From Bacteroidales bacterium (lineage in GTDB: Bacteria > Bacteroidota > Bacteroidia > Bacteroidales > UBA932), in contig JAFTEQ010000036.1 of the NCBI GenBank assembly GCA_017453565.1, positions 1 through 64,000 of the forward strand: a DNA stretch of 64,000 nt, in the 5' to 3' direction. The position numbers and the translations under genes are program-made. Shown one piece after another: positions 55,421-64,000 of the stretch; position 1 is the first letter of the stretch, and every line of letters begins with the position of its first letter. Under the pieces are notes generated by a model. That model had not been told where the DNA came from. It saw only the letters and a program-made list of their open reading frames with translations, and made no database searches.

Positions 55421-56581
55421 ATGGCACTGGAATTATCTGAACAATACAGGTCGGAACTGCTGGACCGCGTGATGCCTTTCTGGCTGGAACGTTCCGTCGA
55501 TCAGACATACGGAGGTTACTTTACTTGCCTGAACCGTGACGGGAGCGTTTTCGATACAGACAAGTTCGTCTGGCTCCAAGGCCGGGAAGTGTGGATGTTT
55601 TCCATGCTTTACAACCGGGTGGAGCAGCGACCCGAGTGGCTGGACGCAGCACGGAACGGCGCGGAGTTCCTGAAGAGGTACGGGCACGACGGCAATCTCG
55701 ATTTCTATTTCTCGCTCACGCGTGAGGGGAAACCGCTGGTCCATCCCTTCAACATCTTCTCCAACACTTTCGCCTGTATGGCTTTCGCCCAGTTTGCCGT
55801 GGCTTCCGGCAGTGACGAATATGCCGCTCTGGCACGTGCGACCTTCGACCGGATCCTCGCCCGTCTCGACAATCCCAAGGGTCGTTGGGAAAAGACCGTT
55901 GCCGGAACCAGGCCGCTGAAAGGCTTCTCGCTCCCCATGATCCTCTGCAACCTTTCGCTCGAGATCGAACCCATCATCCTCGACAAAAGCCTGCTGGACA
56001 AGACGATCGAGGACTGTCTTCACGAGGTGATGGACGTGTTCTATCGTCCGGAACTTGGCTGCATGCTTGAGAATGTCGCCCCCGACGGCAGTGCCGTAGA
56101 TTGTTTCGAGGGCCGCAAGATCAATCCCGGGCATGACCTCGAGGCCCTTTGGTTCATCATGGACCTGGGCGTCCGGCTTGGAAGGAAGGAGCTGATACGG
56201 AAGTGCACGGACATTTCCCTTCAGGTGATCGAACGGGGCTGGGACAAGGAATTCGGAGGTATCTTCTATTTTATGGATTGCAAGGGCGCGCCCATGCAGG
56301 AGCTCGAATATGACCAGAAACTCTGGTGGGTTCACTTCGAGGCCGCGGTCTGTATGCTTAAAGGCTACCAACTGACGGGCGATGAACGCTGCCTGGAGTG
56401 GTTCCGGAAACTGCATGATTACCTTTGGACCAGGTTCCGTGACCCGGACTATCCCGAGTGGTACGGCTACCTCAACCGCAGGGGCGAAGTGCTGCTCCCG
56501 CTCAAGGGCGGAAAATGGAAAGGCTGTTTCCATGTGCCCAGGGGGCTTTATCACATCTGGCAAATTGCAGAAAAACTATAG
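55421..56581 (+). CDS. N-acylglucosamine 2-epimerase family protein
   Basis: 386 aa, cytoplasmic (alpha/alpha)6 barrel. The AGE motifs are present: NPGHDLEA with His238 and Glu241, and FHVPR with His371 and Arg374, as well as TYGGYFTCL near the N-terminus. Family members interconvert GlcNAc and ManNAc or act as cellobiose 2-epimerases; the residues do not settle which. With the MFS transporter two genes later it suggests uptake and epimerisation of a sugar. Confidence 0.9.
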   Translation: MALELSEQYRSELLDRVMPFWLERSVDQTYGGYFTCLNRDGSVFDTDKFVWLQGREVWMFSMLYNRVEQRPEWLDAARNGAEFLKRYGHDGNLDFYFSLTREGKPLVHPFNIFSNTFACMAFAQFAVASGSDEYAALARATFDRILARLDNPKGRWEKTVAGTRPLKGFSLPMILCNLSLEIEPIILDKSLLDKTIEDCLHEVMDVFYRPELGCMLENVAPDGSAVDCFEGRKINPGHDLEALWFIMDLGVRLGRKELIRKCTDISLQVIERGWDKEFGGIFYFMDCKGAPMQELEYDQKLWWVHFEAAVCMLKGYQLTGDERCLEWFRKLHDYLWTRFRDPDYPEWYGYLNRRGEVLLPLKGGKWKGCFHVPRGLYHIWQIAEKL

Positions 56582-56585
56582 AGAT

Positions 56586-57647
56586 ATGGATAACAGGAGA
56601 GACTTCCTCAAAAAGACAGCGCTTGCCGGAACCGCCCTGGTGGCCGGAGGCGGCTTGCTTGAATCGTGTAAACGCGGTGACTCCGTCCGTGCCGGCAACA
56701 GCGTGGGCTCGTCGAAACTGATCGTTCCCAAAGCTGCCGGCGTGCCCATCACCGGAACCTTCCTCGATGAGATTTCGCACGACATCCCGCATCAGAACTG
56801 GGGTGAAGCGGAGTGGGACCGCGATTTTGCCTACATGAAGGCCGTCGGTATCAGGGATGTGATCGTGATCCGCTGCGGATACCGCAAATTCCTGACATAT
56901 CCCTCGCCCTATCTGCTCAAGAAAGGCTGCTACATGCCCTCGGTCGACCTGGTCGATATGTTCTGCCGCCTTTCCGACAAGTATGGCATGAAGTTCTGGT
57001 TCGGGCTTTATGACTCCGGGGTCAGGTATCCCGACGGGGCGGCGGAGGATATGGAGAACAACAAGTTCGTGATCGAGGAGGCCTGGGAGATGTACGGTCG
57101 GAAGTACAAAAGTTTTTCCGGCTGGTATCTCAGCAAGGAATTCAGCCGCAGGAGGATGGGGATGATCGATGCCTATCATGCGCTGGGGCGGCAGTGCAAG
57201 GATATCTCAGGCGGGCACCCGACCTTCATCTCGCCTTTTATCGATGGCAAGAAACAGGTTTACAAGGAAAAGGAAGTGACCGTTGTGGAGCATGAGCGGG
57301 ACTGGGACGAGATTTTCAGCGGTATCCATGACGTGGTGGATGCCTGTGCTTTCCAGGACGGGCATGTCGACTATGACGAACTGGATATGTATCTGACGGT
57401 GAACAAACGTCTTGCCGACAAATATGGTATGCAGAGCTGGACGAATGCGGAAACCTTCGACCGCGACATGCCCATCCGCTTCCTTCCCATCAAATTCGAT
57501 AAACTCCGTTTCAAACTGGAAGCGGCGAAACGTTGCGGATACGATAAGGCCATCACCTTCGAGTTCAGCCATTTTATGAGTCCGCAAAGTGCCTATCTCC
57601 AGGCCGGCCATCTGTACGACCGTTATTGTGAGTACTTTGGAATCTAG
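56586..57647 (+). CDS. DUF4434-type secreted lipoprotein
   Basis: 353 aa. The N-terminus has a Tat-like twin Arg (NRRDFLKKTALAG) followed by a lipobox-like LESC (Cys27), so export by Tat and lipidation are both possible. The mature domain (GTFLDEISHDIPHQNWGEAEWDRDFAYMKAVGI) resembles DUF4434, a TIM-barrel family of probable glycoside hydrolases. It carries GWYLSKEF, WTNAETF and FEFSHFMSP. The frame is open upstream as a shadow. It is four bases after the epimerase gene. Confidence 0.8.
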   Translation: MDNRRDFLKKTALAGTALVAGGGLLESCKRGDSVRAGNSVGSSKLIVPKAAGVPITGTFLDEISHDIPHQNWGEAEWDRDFAYMKAVGIRDVIVIRCGYRKFLTYPSPYLLKKGCYMPSVDLVDMFCRLSDKYGMKFWFGLYDSGVRYPDGAAEDMENNKFVIEEAWEMYGRKYKSFSGWYLSKEFSRRRMGMIDAYHALGRQCKDISGGHPTFISPFIDGKKQVYKEKEVTVVEHERDWDEIFSGIHDVVDACAFQDGHVDYDELDMYLTVNKRLADKYGMQSWTNAETFDRDMPIRFLPIKFDKLRFKLEAAKRCGYDKAITFEFSHFMSPQSAYLQAGHLYDRYCEYFGI

Positions 57648-59049
57648 CAGGGTCAACTTCGGATATGTGGTGTTCCTCTCGGTGGTCGCCGCCATCGGGG
57701 GGATCCTTTTCGGATATGACACCGCCGTCATCTCCGGAACCACGGACATCGTAGCCGGACAGTTCGGCTTGGATGAACTGGCCAAAGGCTGGTATGTGGG
57801 CTGCGCGCTGATCGGTTCCATCCTGGGCGTGCTGGTCGCCGGCCTGCTGAGCGATTTCCTGGGCCGCAAGAAGACCATGCTGATCGCCGCCCTCCTGTTC
57901 AGCATCTCTGCCATAGGCTGCGCCGTCTGCTCCGATATGACGCAGCTCGTAGCGTTCCGGATGATAGGCGGCTTCGGAATCGGAGTGGTCTCCATCGTGT
58001 CGCCGGCCTATATCTCGGAGGTGGCCGTGCCCGAAAAAAGGGGGATGCTCGTGTCGCTGTACCAGCTTGCGATTACGCTGGGTTTCCTGCTTGCCTACCT
58101 TGTAAATTATCTGGTCCTGAAGAATGCCGACACGTCGCTTTCGGAAGCCGATGCCGTCGTACGCTCGGCTGAACCCCTGCGCCTGCGCATGTTCGGAAGC
58201 GAGTACTGGCGCGGGATGCTCGGCTATGAAACCATCCCGGACCTGCTGTTCCTGGCCGTGGTCTTCTTCATTCCCGAAAGTCCCCGCTGGCTGATCGTGA
58301 AAGGAGATTACGGGCGCGCTTCCAAGGTGTATGCCCGCATCTATCCGCACGAGGAAGATGTCGCCGCGCAGCTTGAACTCACCCGGGCGTCGGTTGCCGG
58401 AGAAGTGAAGTCCGAGTGGAAGGTCCTGCTGGAGCCGGGGATACGTCTCGCGGTGCTCCTCGGTTCCGCCATTGCCATCCTGGGCCAGTTCATGGGCGTG
58501 AATGCGGTGTTGTACTACGGCCCGGAGATTTTCAAGGATGCCGGATTCCGCGACCCCTTGTTCTCGACGGTCCTGGTGGGTGCGGTGAATATGCTCACCA
58601 CCGTGATCGCCTTGCTGGTCATCGACAGGCTGGGGCGCAAGCAACTGGTATACCGGGGCGTGGGCGGCATGATCGTGTGCCTGCTCTGCATCGCGCTCTA
58701 TTTCCTGCCCTCGACAAATCTTCCCACCGGGTTCATGCTCACGTTCTTCCTCCTGTATGTGTTCTGTACGGCCATCAGCATCAGTGCCGTCATCTTCGTC
58801 CTGCTTTCGGAGATGTACCCAAACCGCGTCCGCGGCCTGGCGATGTCGGTGGCAGGTTTCGCCCTTTGGGTCGGGACCTATCTGATCGGGCAGCTTACGC
58901 CGTGGATGCTGATGCATCTTACTCCCGCGGGGACATTCTTCCTCTTTGCCTTCATGTGCCTTCCATACCTTTGGATTATGTGGAAGAAGATACCTGAGAC
59001 CACCGGTAGGACGCTGGAAGAAATAGAGAGATTCTGGACAAGGAAATGA
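57628..59049 (+). CDS. sugar porter family MFS transporter
   Basis: 473 aa, 12 membrane segments. Sugar-porter signatures include FGYDTAVISG in TM1, GRKKTM, PESPRWL and the C-terminal PETTGRTLEEIE. It would import a hexose-type sugar by proton symport. I chose the GTG at 57628 because it begins just before the conserved N-terminus; this overlaps the DUF4434 gene by 20 bases. A TTG nine bases later is an alternative. Confidence 0.9.
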   Translation: MSTLESSRVNFGYVVFLSVVAAIGGILFGYDTAVISGTTDIVAGQFGLDELAKGWYVGCALIGSILGVLVAGLLSDFLGRKKTMLIAALLFSISAIGCAVCSDMTQLVAFRMIGGFGIGVVSIVSPAYISEVAVPEKRGMLVSLYQLAITLGFLLAYLVNYLVLKNADTSLSEADAVVRSAEPLRLRMFGSEYWRGMLGYETIPDLLFLAVVFFIPESPRWLIVKGDYGRASKVYARIYPHEEDVAAQLELTRASVAGEVKSEWKVLLEPGIRLAVLLGSAIAILGQFMGVNAVLYYGPEIFKDAGFRDPLFSTVLVGAVNMLTTVIALLVIDRLGRKQLVYRGVGGMIVCLLCIALYFLPSTNLPTGFMLTFFLLYVFCTAISISAVIFVLLSEMYPNRVRGLAMSVAGFALWVGTYLIGQLTPWMLMHLTPAGTFFLFAFMCLPYLWIMWKKIPETTGRTLEEIERFWTRK

Positions 59050-59058
59050 AATAGTTTC

Positions 59059-59066
59059 TATCTTTG
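59059..59066 (+). promoter_or_regulatory. -7 box (TATCTTTG) for P5
   Basis: A perfect box ends four bases before the P5 ATG, predicting a leaderless transcript. Confidence 0.65.
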
Positions 59067-59070
59067 CATT

Positions 59071-61782
59071 ATGCGCTTCCTCAAGCCGATAACCATCCTT
59101 CTTGCCCTGATTCCGCTGCTGGCTGTGTCCTGCAGGAAGCAGGTTTTCCGTGAACCGGACGGCGGCGACAGTTTTACGGTGTCGGTGCAGGCCCTGCTTC
59201 CCGTGCCCCGGGTGGGCCTGAACGCCGAGCGCTCAGCGTATGTCTGGACGGGCGGGGAGACCGTCTCGGTGTTCAACGACATCAACGACGACAACCATTC
59301 CCTCGCCCTCGAAGACGGCGGCGGCTCGCTCGAGGTGCCAAACGGCACCGCGCATCTTTATGCGGTCTATCCTCTGTCGGTGGGGAGTGAAAACGGCCCC
59401 ACGGCGGTGCAGGTAAGCCTTCCCGCCGAGCAGACCCAGGCCAGTCCCGGCATCCTGCCGGCCCGTTATCCCATGGCTGCACGGGGCAGTGTCAGCGACG
59501 GCGTGGCTCCGCTGCAGTTCACGCCCCTCGCCGGCGCCCTCGCGCTCAATATCTACCGCAGTGAAGGCTACGACGCGGAAGAACGCATCAGCAAGGTTAC
59601 GGTTTTCCCCCGCAACAACAGTTCCTTTTCCGGTTCGGCCGTCTTGGACCTGACTTCCGCTACGCCTGCCTTCATCTCCGGCGACGCTCCGGCCGACCGT
59701 TATTCCGTGACGCTGACTGCACCTGCTCCCCTGGGCAGCGGAAAGCCGGCCGATGCACGGGCCTATGCCAACCAGATCTATCTGTTGATGGCACGCCAAT
59801 CCTACACCTCACTCCATTTCGAGATCCAGACCAGTTCCGCGCTCGTTTCCCTGGACGCCGCCCCGGAATACGTTTTCGACTGCGAGAATTTCGACTTCCT
59901 GCTCACCAACATCGACCTCTCCAAAGGCTCGGTCCTGGTGACGGCAGGGGTAGATGTAGATCCGTTTACCTATGCCGGAGATCAGAGCGGGTCCGGTTTC
60001 GACAACCCCATCCTACGCGACACAGACACGCTTTCGCTCGATATCATCCCCGATTTCAGCCGGGTGGGCTATCACTACGGAGACCGGGTCATCACCACGC
60101 CCGCCGTACGCAAGACCGTGTCGGTGAGCGACGTGGCCGCCGCCCTTGCGGCCGGAACGGTGGCCGACACCACCGAATTCCTGCAGAACGCCATCGACGA
60201 GGTGGGCGCTGCGGGCGGCGGAACCCTCCTGCTGCGCAACGGGACCTACAACATCTGCCGCATCCTCTTCATCGACCGCAGCAATGTGGTGGTCCGGGGC
60301 GAGAGCCGGGACGGCACCGTCATCTTCGGACGCGGCGCCTACGGCCGTCCGGGCTTCGCCATCGGCGTTTCGCTCGCACCTGTGAGTTCCGACACCGAAG
60401 AGACCGTCATGTCGGGTCGGCGCGTCACCACCTCCTCGCTCAAGGCGGCAGGCCCCGGTGGCTCCGGCACTTACGGTACTTATTACATTGTAGAGAAGCA
60501 TCTGCGCGCCAGCGGACGCAATGTGGGAGCCGGCTGTGCCATCGTTGAGAACTATGTGCCCTGCGGGCGCATGTATGTGTGCGTATCCGATCCGTCCCTG
60601 TTCTCGGTCGGCGACCGGGTGGTCGTCTACCGTCCCCACAACAACGACTGGATCTCCGATATCGGGATGGACAAGATTGCCTCCAACGGCCGCGAAGACC
60701 CGCCCTACAGCAGCCCCGTTGTCCAGTGGACCAACCGCAACTTCGAGTCCTATTTCGAGCGCCGGGTCATGGCCATACACGGCAGCCGCATCTATTTCGA
60801 CGCCCCCATCGTGATGTCCATGGAAAAGAAGTACGGCGGCGGCAGCGTGCACCACTGCACCGTGCCGCGCGTGACCGAATGCGGGGTGGAGAACCTCACC
60901 ATCGACTCCTCCTTCAACGAGGAACTGATCTATACTTCGGGTAGTTACAAGGGACAGTACTACGACGAGGCGCATACCTTCACGGGTGTGGAGATTTCGA
61001 ATGCCGAACACTGCTGGGTGCGCGATGTTACCACCCACCACATGGGCTATGCCCTGGTTCGCTGCATGTCTCAGGCGCGCTGCATCACGGTACAGGACTG
61101 CTCGTACGACACTCCGGTTTCGGTCATCAGCGGCGGTCGGCGCTATGCGCTCTGCATCGGCGGTGGCGCCGAGCTATGCCTCTACAAGAACTGCAGTTTC
61201 GACCACGACCGCCACGGCTGTGTGACCAACGGTCACACCAGCGGTCCCAATGTCTATACCGCCTGCACCGGTACCAACCAGCATTCCGTGAACGGTCCGC
61301 ACCAGTCCTGGGCCATGGGAACGCTTTACGACCGCATCACTACCAACAACAGTTTCGAAATCCAGGACCGGGGCAACAGCGGTACGGGCCATGGCTGGAC
61401 GAGCGGCAACGACGTGTTCTGGAACTGCTCGGCCGGTGGGCACATCACCTGCAAGAGCCCCTGGGCTTCGGCCAGGAACTACGCCGTGGGCTGCAAGGGC
61501 ACCAAGGCCGAAAACCGGGACGTAACGGTCGACTATTTCGGCAACCACGTTTCCGACTATTATGTAGACCTGGGGATCCAGCGTCCCGACGGCGAATGGT
61601 ATCCCGCCCAGGCCGTGGGCGAGAAGCGTACGGGCGACTTCATCTCCCTGCCCGCTGGTGCGGGCGGCCTGCCTGACTGGTGGCCCCGGCTCACGCTTCC
61701 GTCCTATTCGAATCCCACTTCGCTCTACGAATGCCAGCTGGAAGACCGGCATGCGCGGGGTATTTACCTCGATTCCCTATGA
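59071..61782 (+). CDS. large fimbrillin/beta-helix lipoprotein P5
   Basis: 903 aa. Lipobox with Cys21 (AVSC). Fimbrillin-like region RVGLNAERSAYVWTGGETVSVF, then beta-helix (DTTEFLQNAIDEVGAAGGG, NVVVRGESRDGTVIFG) of the P4 subtype (WISDIGMDKIASNGR, NNSFEIQDRGN). The C-terminus is NPTSLYECQLEDRHARGIYL, showing the tail is conserved even in this more distant copy. Its stop overlaps the start of S3 (ATGA). Confidence 0.85.
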   Translation: MRFLKPITILLALIPLLAVSCRKQVFREPDGGDSFTVSVQALLPVPRVGLNAERSAYVWTGGETVSVFNDINDDNHSLALEDGGGSLEVPNGTAHLYAVYPLSVGSENGPTAVQVSLPAEQTQASPGILPARYPMAARGSVSDGVAPLQFTPLAGALALNIYRSEGYDAEERISKVTVFPRNNSSFSGSAVLDLTSATPAFISGDAPADRYSVTLTAPAPLGSGKPADARAYANQIYLLMARQSYTSLHFEIQTSSALVSLDAAPEYVFDCENFDFLLTNIDLSKGSVLVTAGVDVDPFTYAGDQSGSGFDNPILRDTDTLSLDIIPDFSRVGYHYGDRVITTPAVRKTVSVSDVAAALAAGTVADTTEFLQNAIDEVGAAGGGTLLLRNGTYNICRILFIDRSNVVVRGESRDGTVIFGRGAYGRPGFAIGVSLAPVSSDTEETVMSGRRVTTSSLKAAGPGGSGTYGTYYIVEKHLRASGRNVGAGCAIVENYVPCGRMYVCVSDPSLFSVGDRVVVYRPHNNDWISDIGMDKIASNGREDPPYSSPVVQWTNRNFESYFERRVMAIHGSRIYFDAPIVMSMEKKYGGGSVHHCTVPRVTECGVENLTIDSSFNEELIYTSGSYKGQYYDEAHTFTGVEISNAEHCWVRDVTTHHMGYALVRCMSQARCITVQDCSYDTPVSVISGGRRYALCIGGGAELCLYKNCSFDHDRHGCVTNGHTSGPNVYTACTGTNQHSVNGPHQSWAMGTLYDRITTNNSFEIQDRGNSGTGHGWTSGNDVFWNCSAGGHITCKSPWASARNYAVGCKGTKAENRDVTVDYFGNHVSDYYVDLGIQRPDGEWYPAQAVGEKRTGDFISLPAGAGGLPDWWPRLTLPSYSNPTSLYECQLEDRHARGIYLDSL

Positions 61783-63140
61783 TTATGAAAAGGATTCCAT
61801 ATATACTATGTCTTTCGGCGCTCTGCCTGCTCTTCGCGCCCGGATGCACGCGCAGTGAGCGCCCCCGTGAAGAGGCTGTCGTTCAGACGCTCTATGCCGG
61901 AGCGCCCGGGATGCGCGTACAACTGAACGAAACACTCCAGAGCGTCTGGAATACGGGAGACCGGGTTTCCGTCTTCTTCCTCGACGCGCCGGAAGACAAC
62001 GAATGCTGGGACTATACCGGCTCCGACAAGGCTGCGAGCGGCACGCTCACTTATACCGGCGTTTATCATTTCGCCCCTGAAAAGGTGGCGCTCTATCCCT
62101 ACGATGCGGGTGCCAGCCTCTCGGCCGGAGTGATCGACACCAGCCTGCCCGCCGTGCAGCCCTACGTGGAAGGCAGCTACGGAACGGCCCTGCTCGCCGC
62201 CCGTTCGAACGACGGCAACCTTCATTTCCAGTATGCCACGGCCCTCGTGCAGCTTTCCCTCACGGGTGTGGGACGCATAGCGGGTATGAGCCTGGTGGGG
62301 AACAACGGGGAGATTCTGGCCGGTGCGGTGCATATCGATGTGTCGGGCGCCAGCCCTGTGCTCAGTATGGATCCGGGCGCTACGGCCACTTCGCTCTCGC
62401 TCAGCGGTCCTTCCGTGCTCGAGCGGCTCGATGAAGAGGATCCGGTGTCCTTCTTCTTCTCCGTGCCCCCGGGAACCTACAGCAAGGGTTTCACCGCCAC
62501 CGTCAGTCTGGCCAACGGCGATACGGTCCCGATCCGTTACACTTCACCCATAACGCTCGAAGCGGGCGATTGCGCCCTGGTGGAACAGTATGTGCGTGAG
62601 GAGTTCGTGGTAGACGTGCAGTTCGCCGAAGACCCCCAGACCTCCTCTTCCGCCCTCTACAGCCTGCCCACAGCAACGAAGATGGTGAGTTCCGGCACGG
62701 TCGACGCGGTGAAGTCTTACAACTTCAATACGCCCTACACCTTCCAGGTGTGGGCCAAGATGGGCTTCTGCAAGGATACTTCCGGCGGCGGAGCCCGCAT
62801 TGTCAACCTGAACCTCAGCCCCACCACCGAGAAGGACGGAGTTACCTATGGCGGCACGGGCTACGCCTGGATCAAACTCCCGGCCATTTCGGGCAAGAAA
62901 CTCCTCGCTGTCCGGCTCGACATGTACGCGGCCGCGGCCTCAGGGGCGACGCTCAACATTTCCTCCGCCGTCGACGCGTCGGGCGTGGGGAACGCCGACC
63001 AGTGTCCGGCTACGACCTTTGCCAAGATCACGGAATTGAAACTTGCCTCGCCTTCGGTCAACACCCCGTACTACCTTTGTACGGGCAACCAGACCGGGAC
63101 TCGCTTTGTCGCCATGCATCTCGTTTACAGTTTTGAATAG
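61779..63140 (+). CDS. small fimbrillin-like lipoprotein S3
   Basis: 453 aa. Lipobox with Cys23 (FAPGC) if the first Met is used; a second Met lies two codons in. The fimbrillin pattern [22 protein letters not shown] is shared with S1 and S2, but the C-terminal half (about 285-453) is different (beta-rich, no FTPRRTAS block). It is translationally coupled to P5, so the S/P pairing is kept but with the order reversed. Confidence 0.8.
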   Translation: MIMKRIPYILCLSALCLLFAPGCTRSERPREEAVVQTLYAGAPGMRVQLNETLQSVWNTGDRVSVFFLDAPEDNECWDYTGSDKAASGTLTYTGVYHFAPEKVALYPYDAGASLSAGVIDTSLPAVQPYVEGSYGTALLAARSNDGNLHFQYATALVQLSLTGVGRIAGMSLVGNNGEILAGAVHIDVSGASPVLSMDPGATATSLSLSGPSVLERLDEEDPVSFFFSVPPGTYSKGFTATVSLANGDTVPIRYTSPITLEAGDCALVEQYVREEFVVDVQFAEDPQTSSSALYSLPTATKMVSSGTVDAVKSYNFNTPYTFQVWAKMGFCKDTSGGGARIVNLNLSPTTEKDGVTYGGTGYAWIKLPAISGKKLLAVRLDMYAAAASGATLNISSAVDASGVGNADQCPATTFAKITELKLASPSVNTPYYLCTGNQTGTRFVAMHLVYSFE

Positions 63141-63147
63141 CATAACC

Positions 63148-64000
63148 ATGAAAGAAGACCTGCGGATTCAAGCACTCATTGCTGAGGAACAGCGCCGGCA
63201 GACCGGTGGGCTGGAACTCATTGCCTCAGAAAACTACGTCTCCGACGCCGTCCTGAAGGCGATGGGCTCCATTTGTACCAATAAATATGCGGAAGGCTAT
63301 CCCGGCCATCGCTACTACGGCGGCTGCGAGGTGGTCGACAAAATCGAGCAGCTGGCCATCGACCGGCTGAAACAGATCTACGGGGCCTGCTGGGCCAATG
63401 TGCAACCCCATTCCGGCGCCCAGGCCAATATGGCCGTGACTATGTCGGTCCTCAAACCCGGCGATACCTTCATGGGGCTCGACCTCTCCATGGGCGGACA
63501 CCTCACGCACGGCTCTCCCGTCAATGCCAGCGGTATCCTCTACCGGCCCGTGGCCTACGGACTGAATCCCGAGACCGGCCGGATCGACTACGACGAAATG
63601 GAGCGCAAGGCCCTGGAGTGCAAGCCCAAACTCATTATCGGCGGCGCCTCGGCCTATTCCCGCGAGTGGTACTACGAGCGCATGCGCGCCATCGCCGACA
63701 AGGTGGGTGCCATCCTCTGGATCGACATGGCCCACACCGCCGGACTCATCGCCGCCGGCCTGCTGAAGAATCCCGTGAAATATGCCCATATCGTCACTTC
63801 CACCACGCACAAGACCCTGCGGGGCCCGCGCGGCGGCATCATCCTCATGGGCGAAGATTTCCCCGATCCTCAGGGACGCACCACGCCCAAGGGGGTGGTG
63901 AAGACGATGAGCCAGGTGCTCGATTCCACCGTCTTCCCCGGTGTGCAGGGCGGCCCGCTCGAGCACGTCATCGCCGCCAAGGCGGTGGCCTTCTACGAGG
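63148..64000 (+). CDS. glyA: serine hydroxymethyltransferase (partial, right edge)
   Basis: The first 284 codons are in the window; the gene runs off the edge. It interconverts serine and glycine with tetrahydrofolate. [19 protein letters not shown] near the N-terminus and the PLP lysine Lys222 in [14 protein letters not shown] are clear. It starts seven bases after S3 but is unlikely to be related to it in function. Confidence 0.95.
   Translation, partial: MKEDLRIQALIAEEQRRQTGGLELIASENYVSDAVLKAMGSICTNKYAEGYPGHRYYGGCEVVDKIEQLAIDRLKQIYGACWANVQPHSGAQANMAVTMSVLKPGDTFMGLDLSMGGHLTHGSPVNASGILYRPVAYGLNPETGRIDYDEMERKALECKPKLIIGGASAYSREWYYERMRAIADKVGAILWIDMAHTAGLIAAGLLKNPVKYAHIVTSTTHKTLRGPRGGIILMGEDFPDPQGRTTPKGVVKTMSQVLDSTVFPGVQGGPLEHVIAAKAVAFYE

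Overview
The window looks like a chromosomal segment of a GC-rich member of the Bacteroidota, most likely order Bacteroidales. The evidence is TAnnTTTG-type -7 promoter boxes in front of many genes, A-rich starts without Shine-Dalgarno sequences, many lipoproteins with a SPII box, Mfa/fimbrillin-like and FISUMP-like surface proteins, and a Bacteroidetes-type glycogen gene set. Genus assignment from this text alone would be a guess. No tRNA, rRNA, CRISPR array, insertion sequence or SusC/SusD pair was seen.

Layout. 0-7.3 kb: a tiny zinc-ribbon membrane protein behind a structured RNA element, a secreted hypothetical protein, then a dense core operon dnaX-lptB-(sigma-54-type response regulator without HTH)-cmk-ispH, followed by efp. 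7.3-17.3 kb: DUF4783 protein, rlmH, NtrY-like histidine kinase, engB, prs, a small membrane protein, der, a sialidase-fold lipoprotein, xseA and xseB, many with ATGA overlaps. 17.3-26.2 kb: a compact glycogen/alpha-glucan cluster (branching enzyme, debranching enzyme, glycogen synthase, GH57, phosphorylase), then ribF.

27.1-35.5 kb is an AT-richer accessory island between two housekeeping blocks. It begins with about 780 bp of gene-free, palindrome-rich DNA, followed by an Rpn-type PD-(D/E)XK nuclease, a second copy of the structured RNA, a DUF2971 protein, three FISUMP-domain lipoproteins and an orphan SIR2-like protein. Matching repeats in inverted orientation lie at its two edges.

35.6-40.9 kb returns to core genes (AIR-synthase-like protein, PIN-PhoH ATPase, pyruvate phosphate dikinase). 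40.9-63.1 kb is a paralogous lipoprotein array: five large proteins (about 900 aa; N-terminal fimbrillin-like region plus right-handed beta-helix) and three smaller fimbrillin-like proteins. Interleaved with them are an RNA methyltransferase, a decayed copy of it, an N-acylglucosamine 2-epimerase, a DUF4434 protein and a sugar MFS transporter. A 52-aa peptide gene sits directly before the second large protein. The window ends inside glyA.

The most unusual items are (1) a roughly 210-250 nt RNA element present twice, with its own promoter, compensatory stem changes and a terminator-like hairpin just upstream of two unrelated genes; (2) four palindromes with identical 18-nt centres near the island edge; (3) the beta-helix/fimbrillin array without SusCD, with evidence of segmental duplication; (4) the FISUMP trio whose variation is concentrated at the C-terminus.
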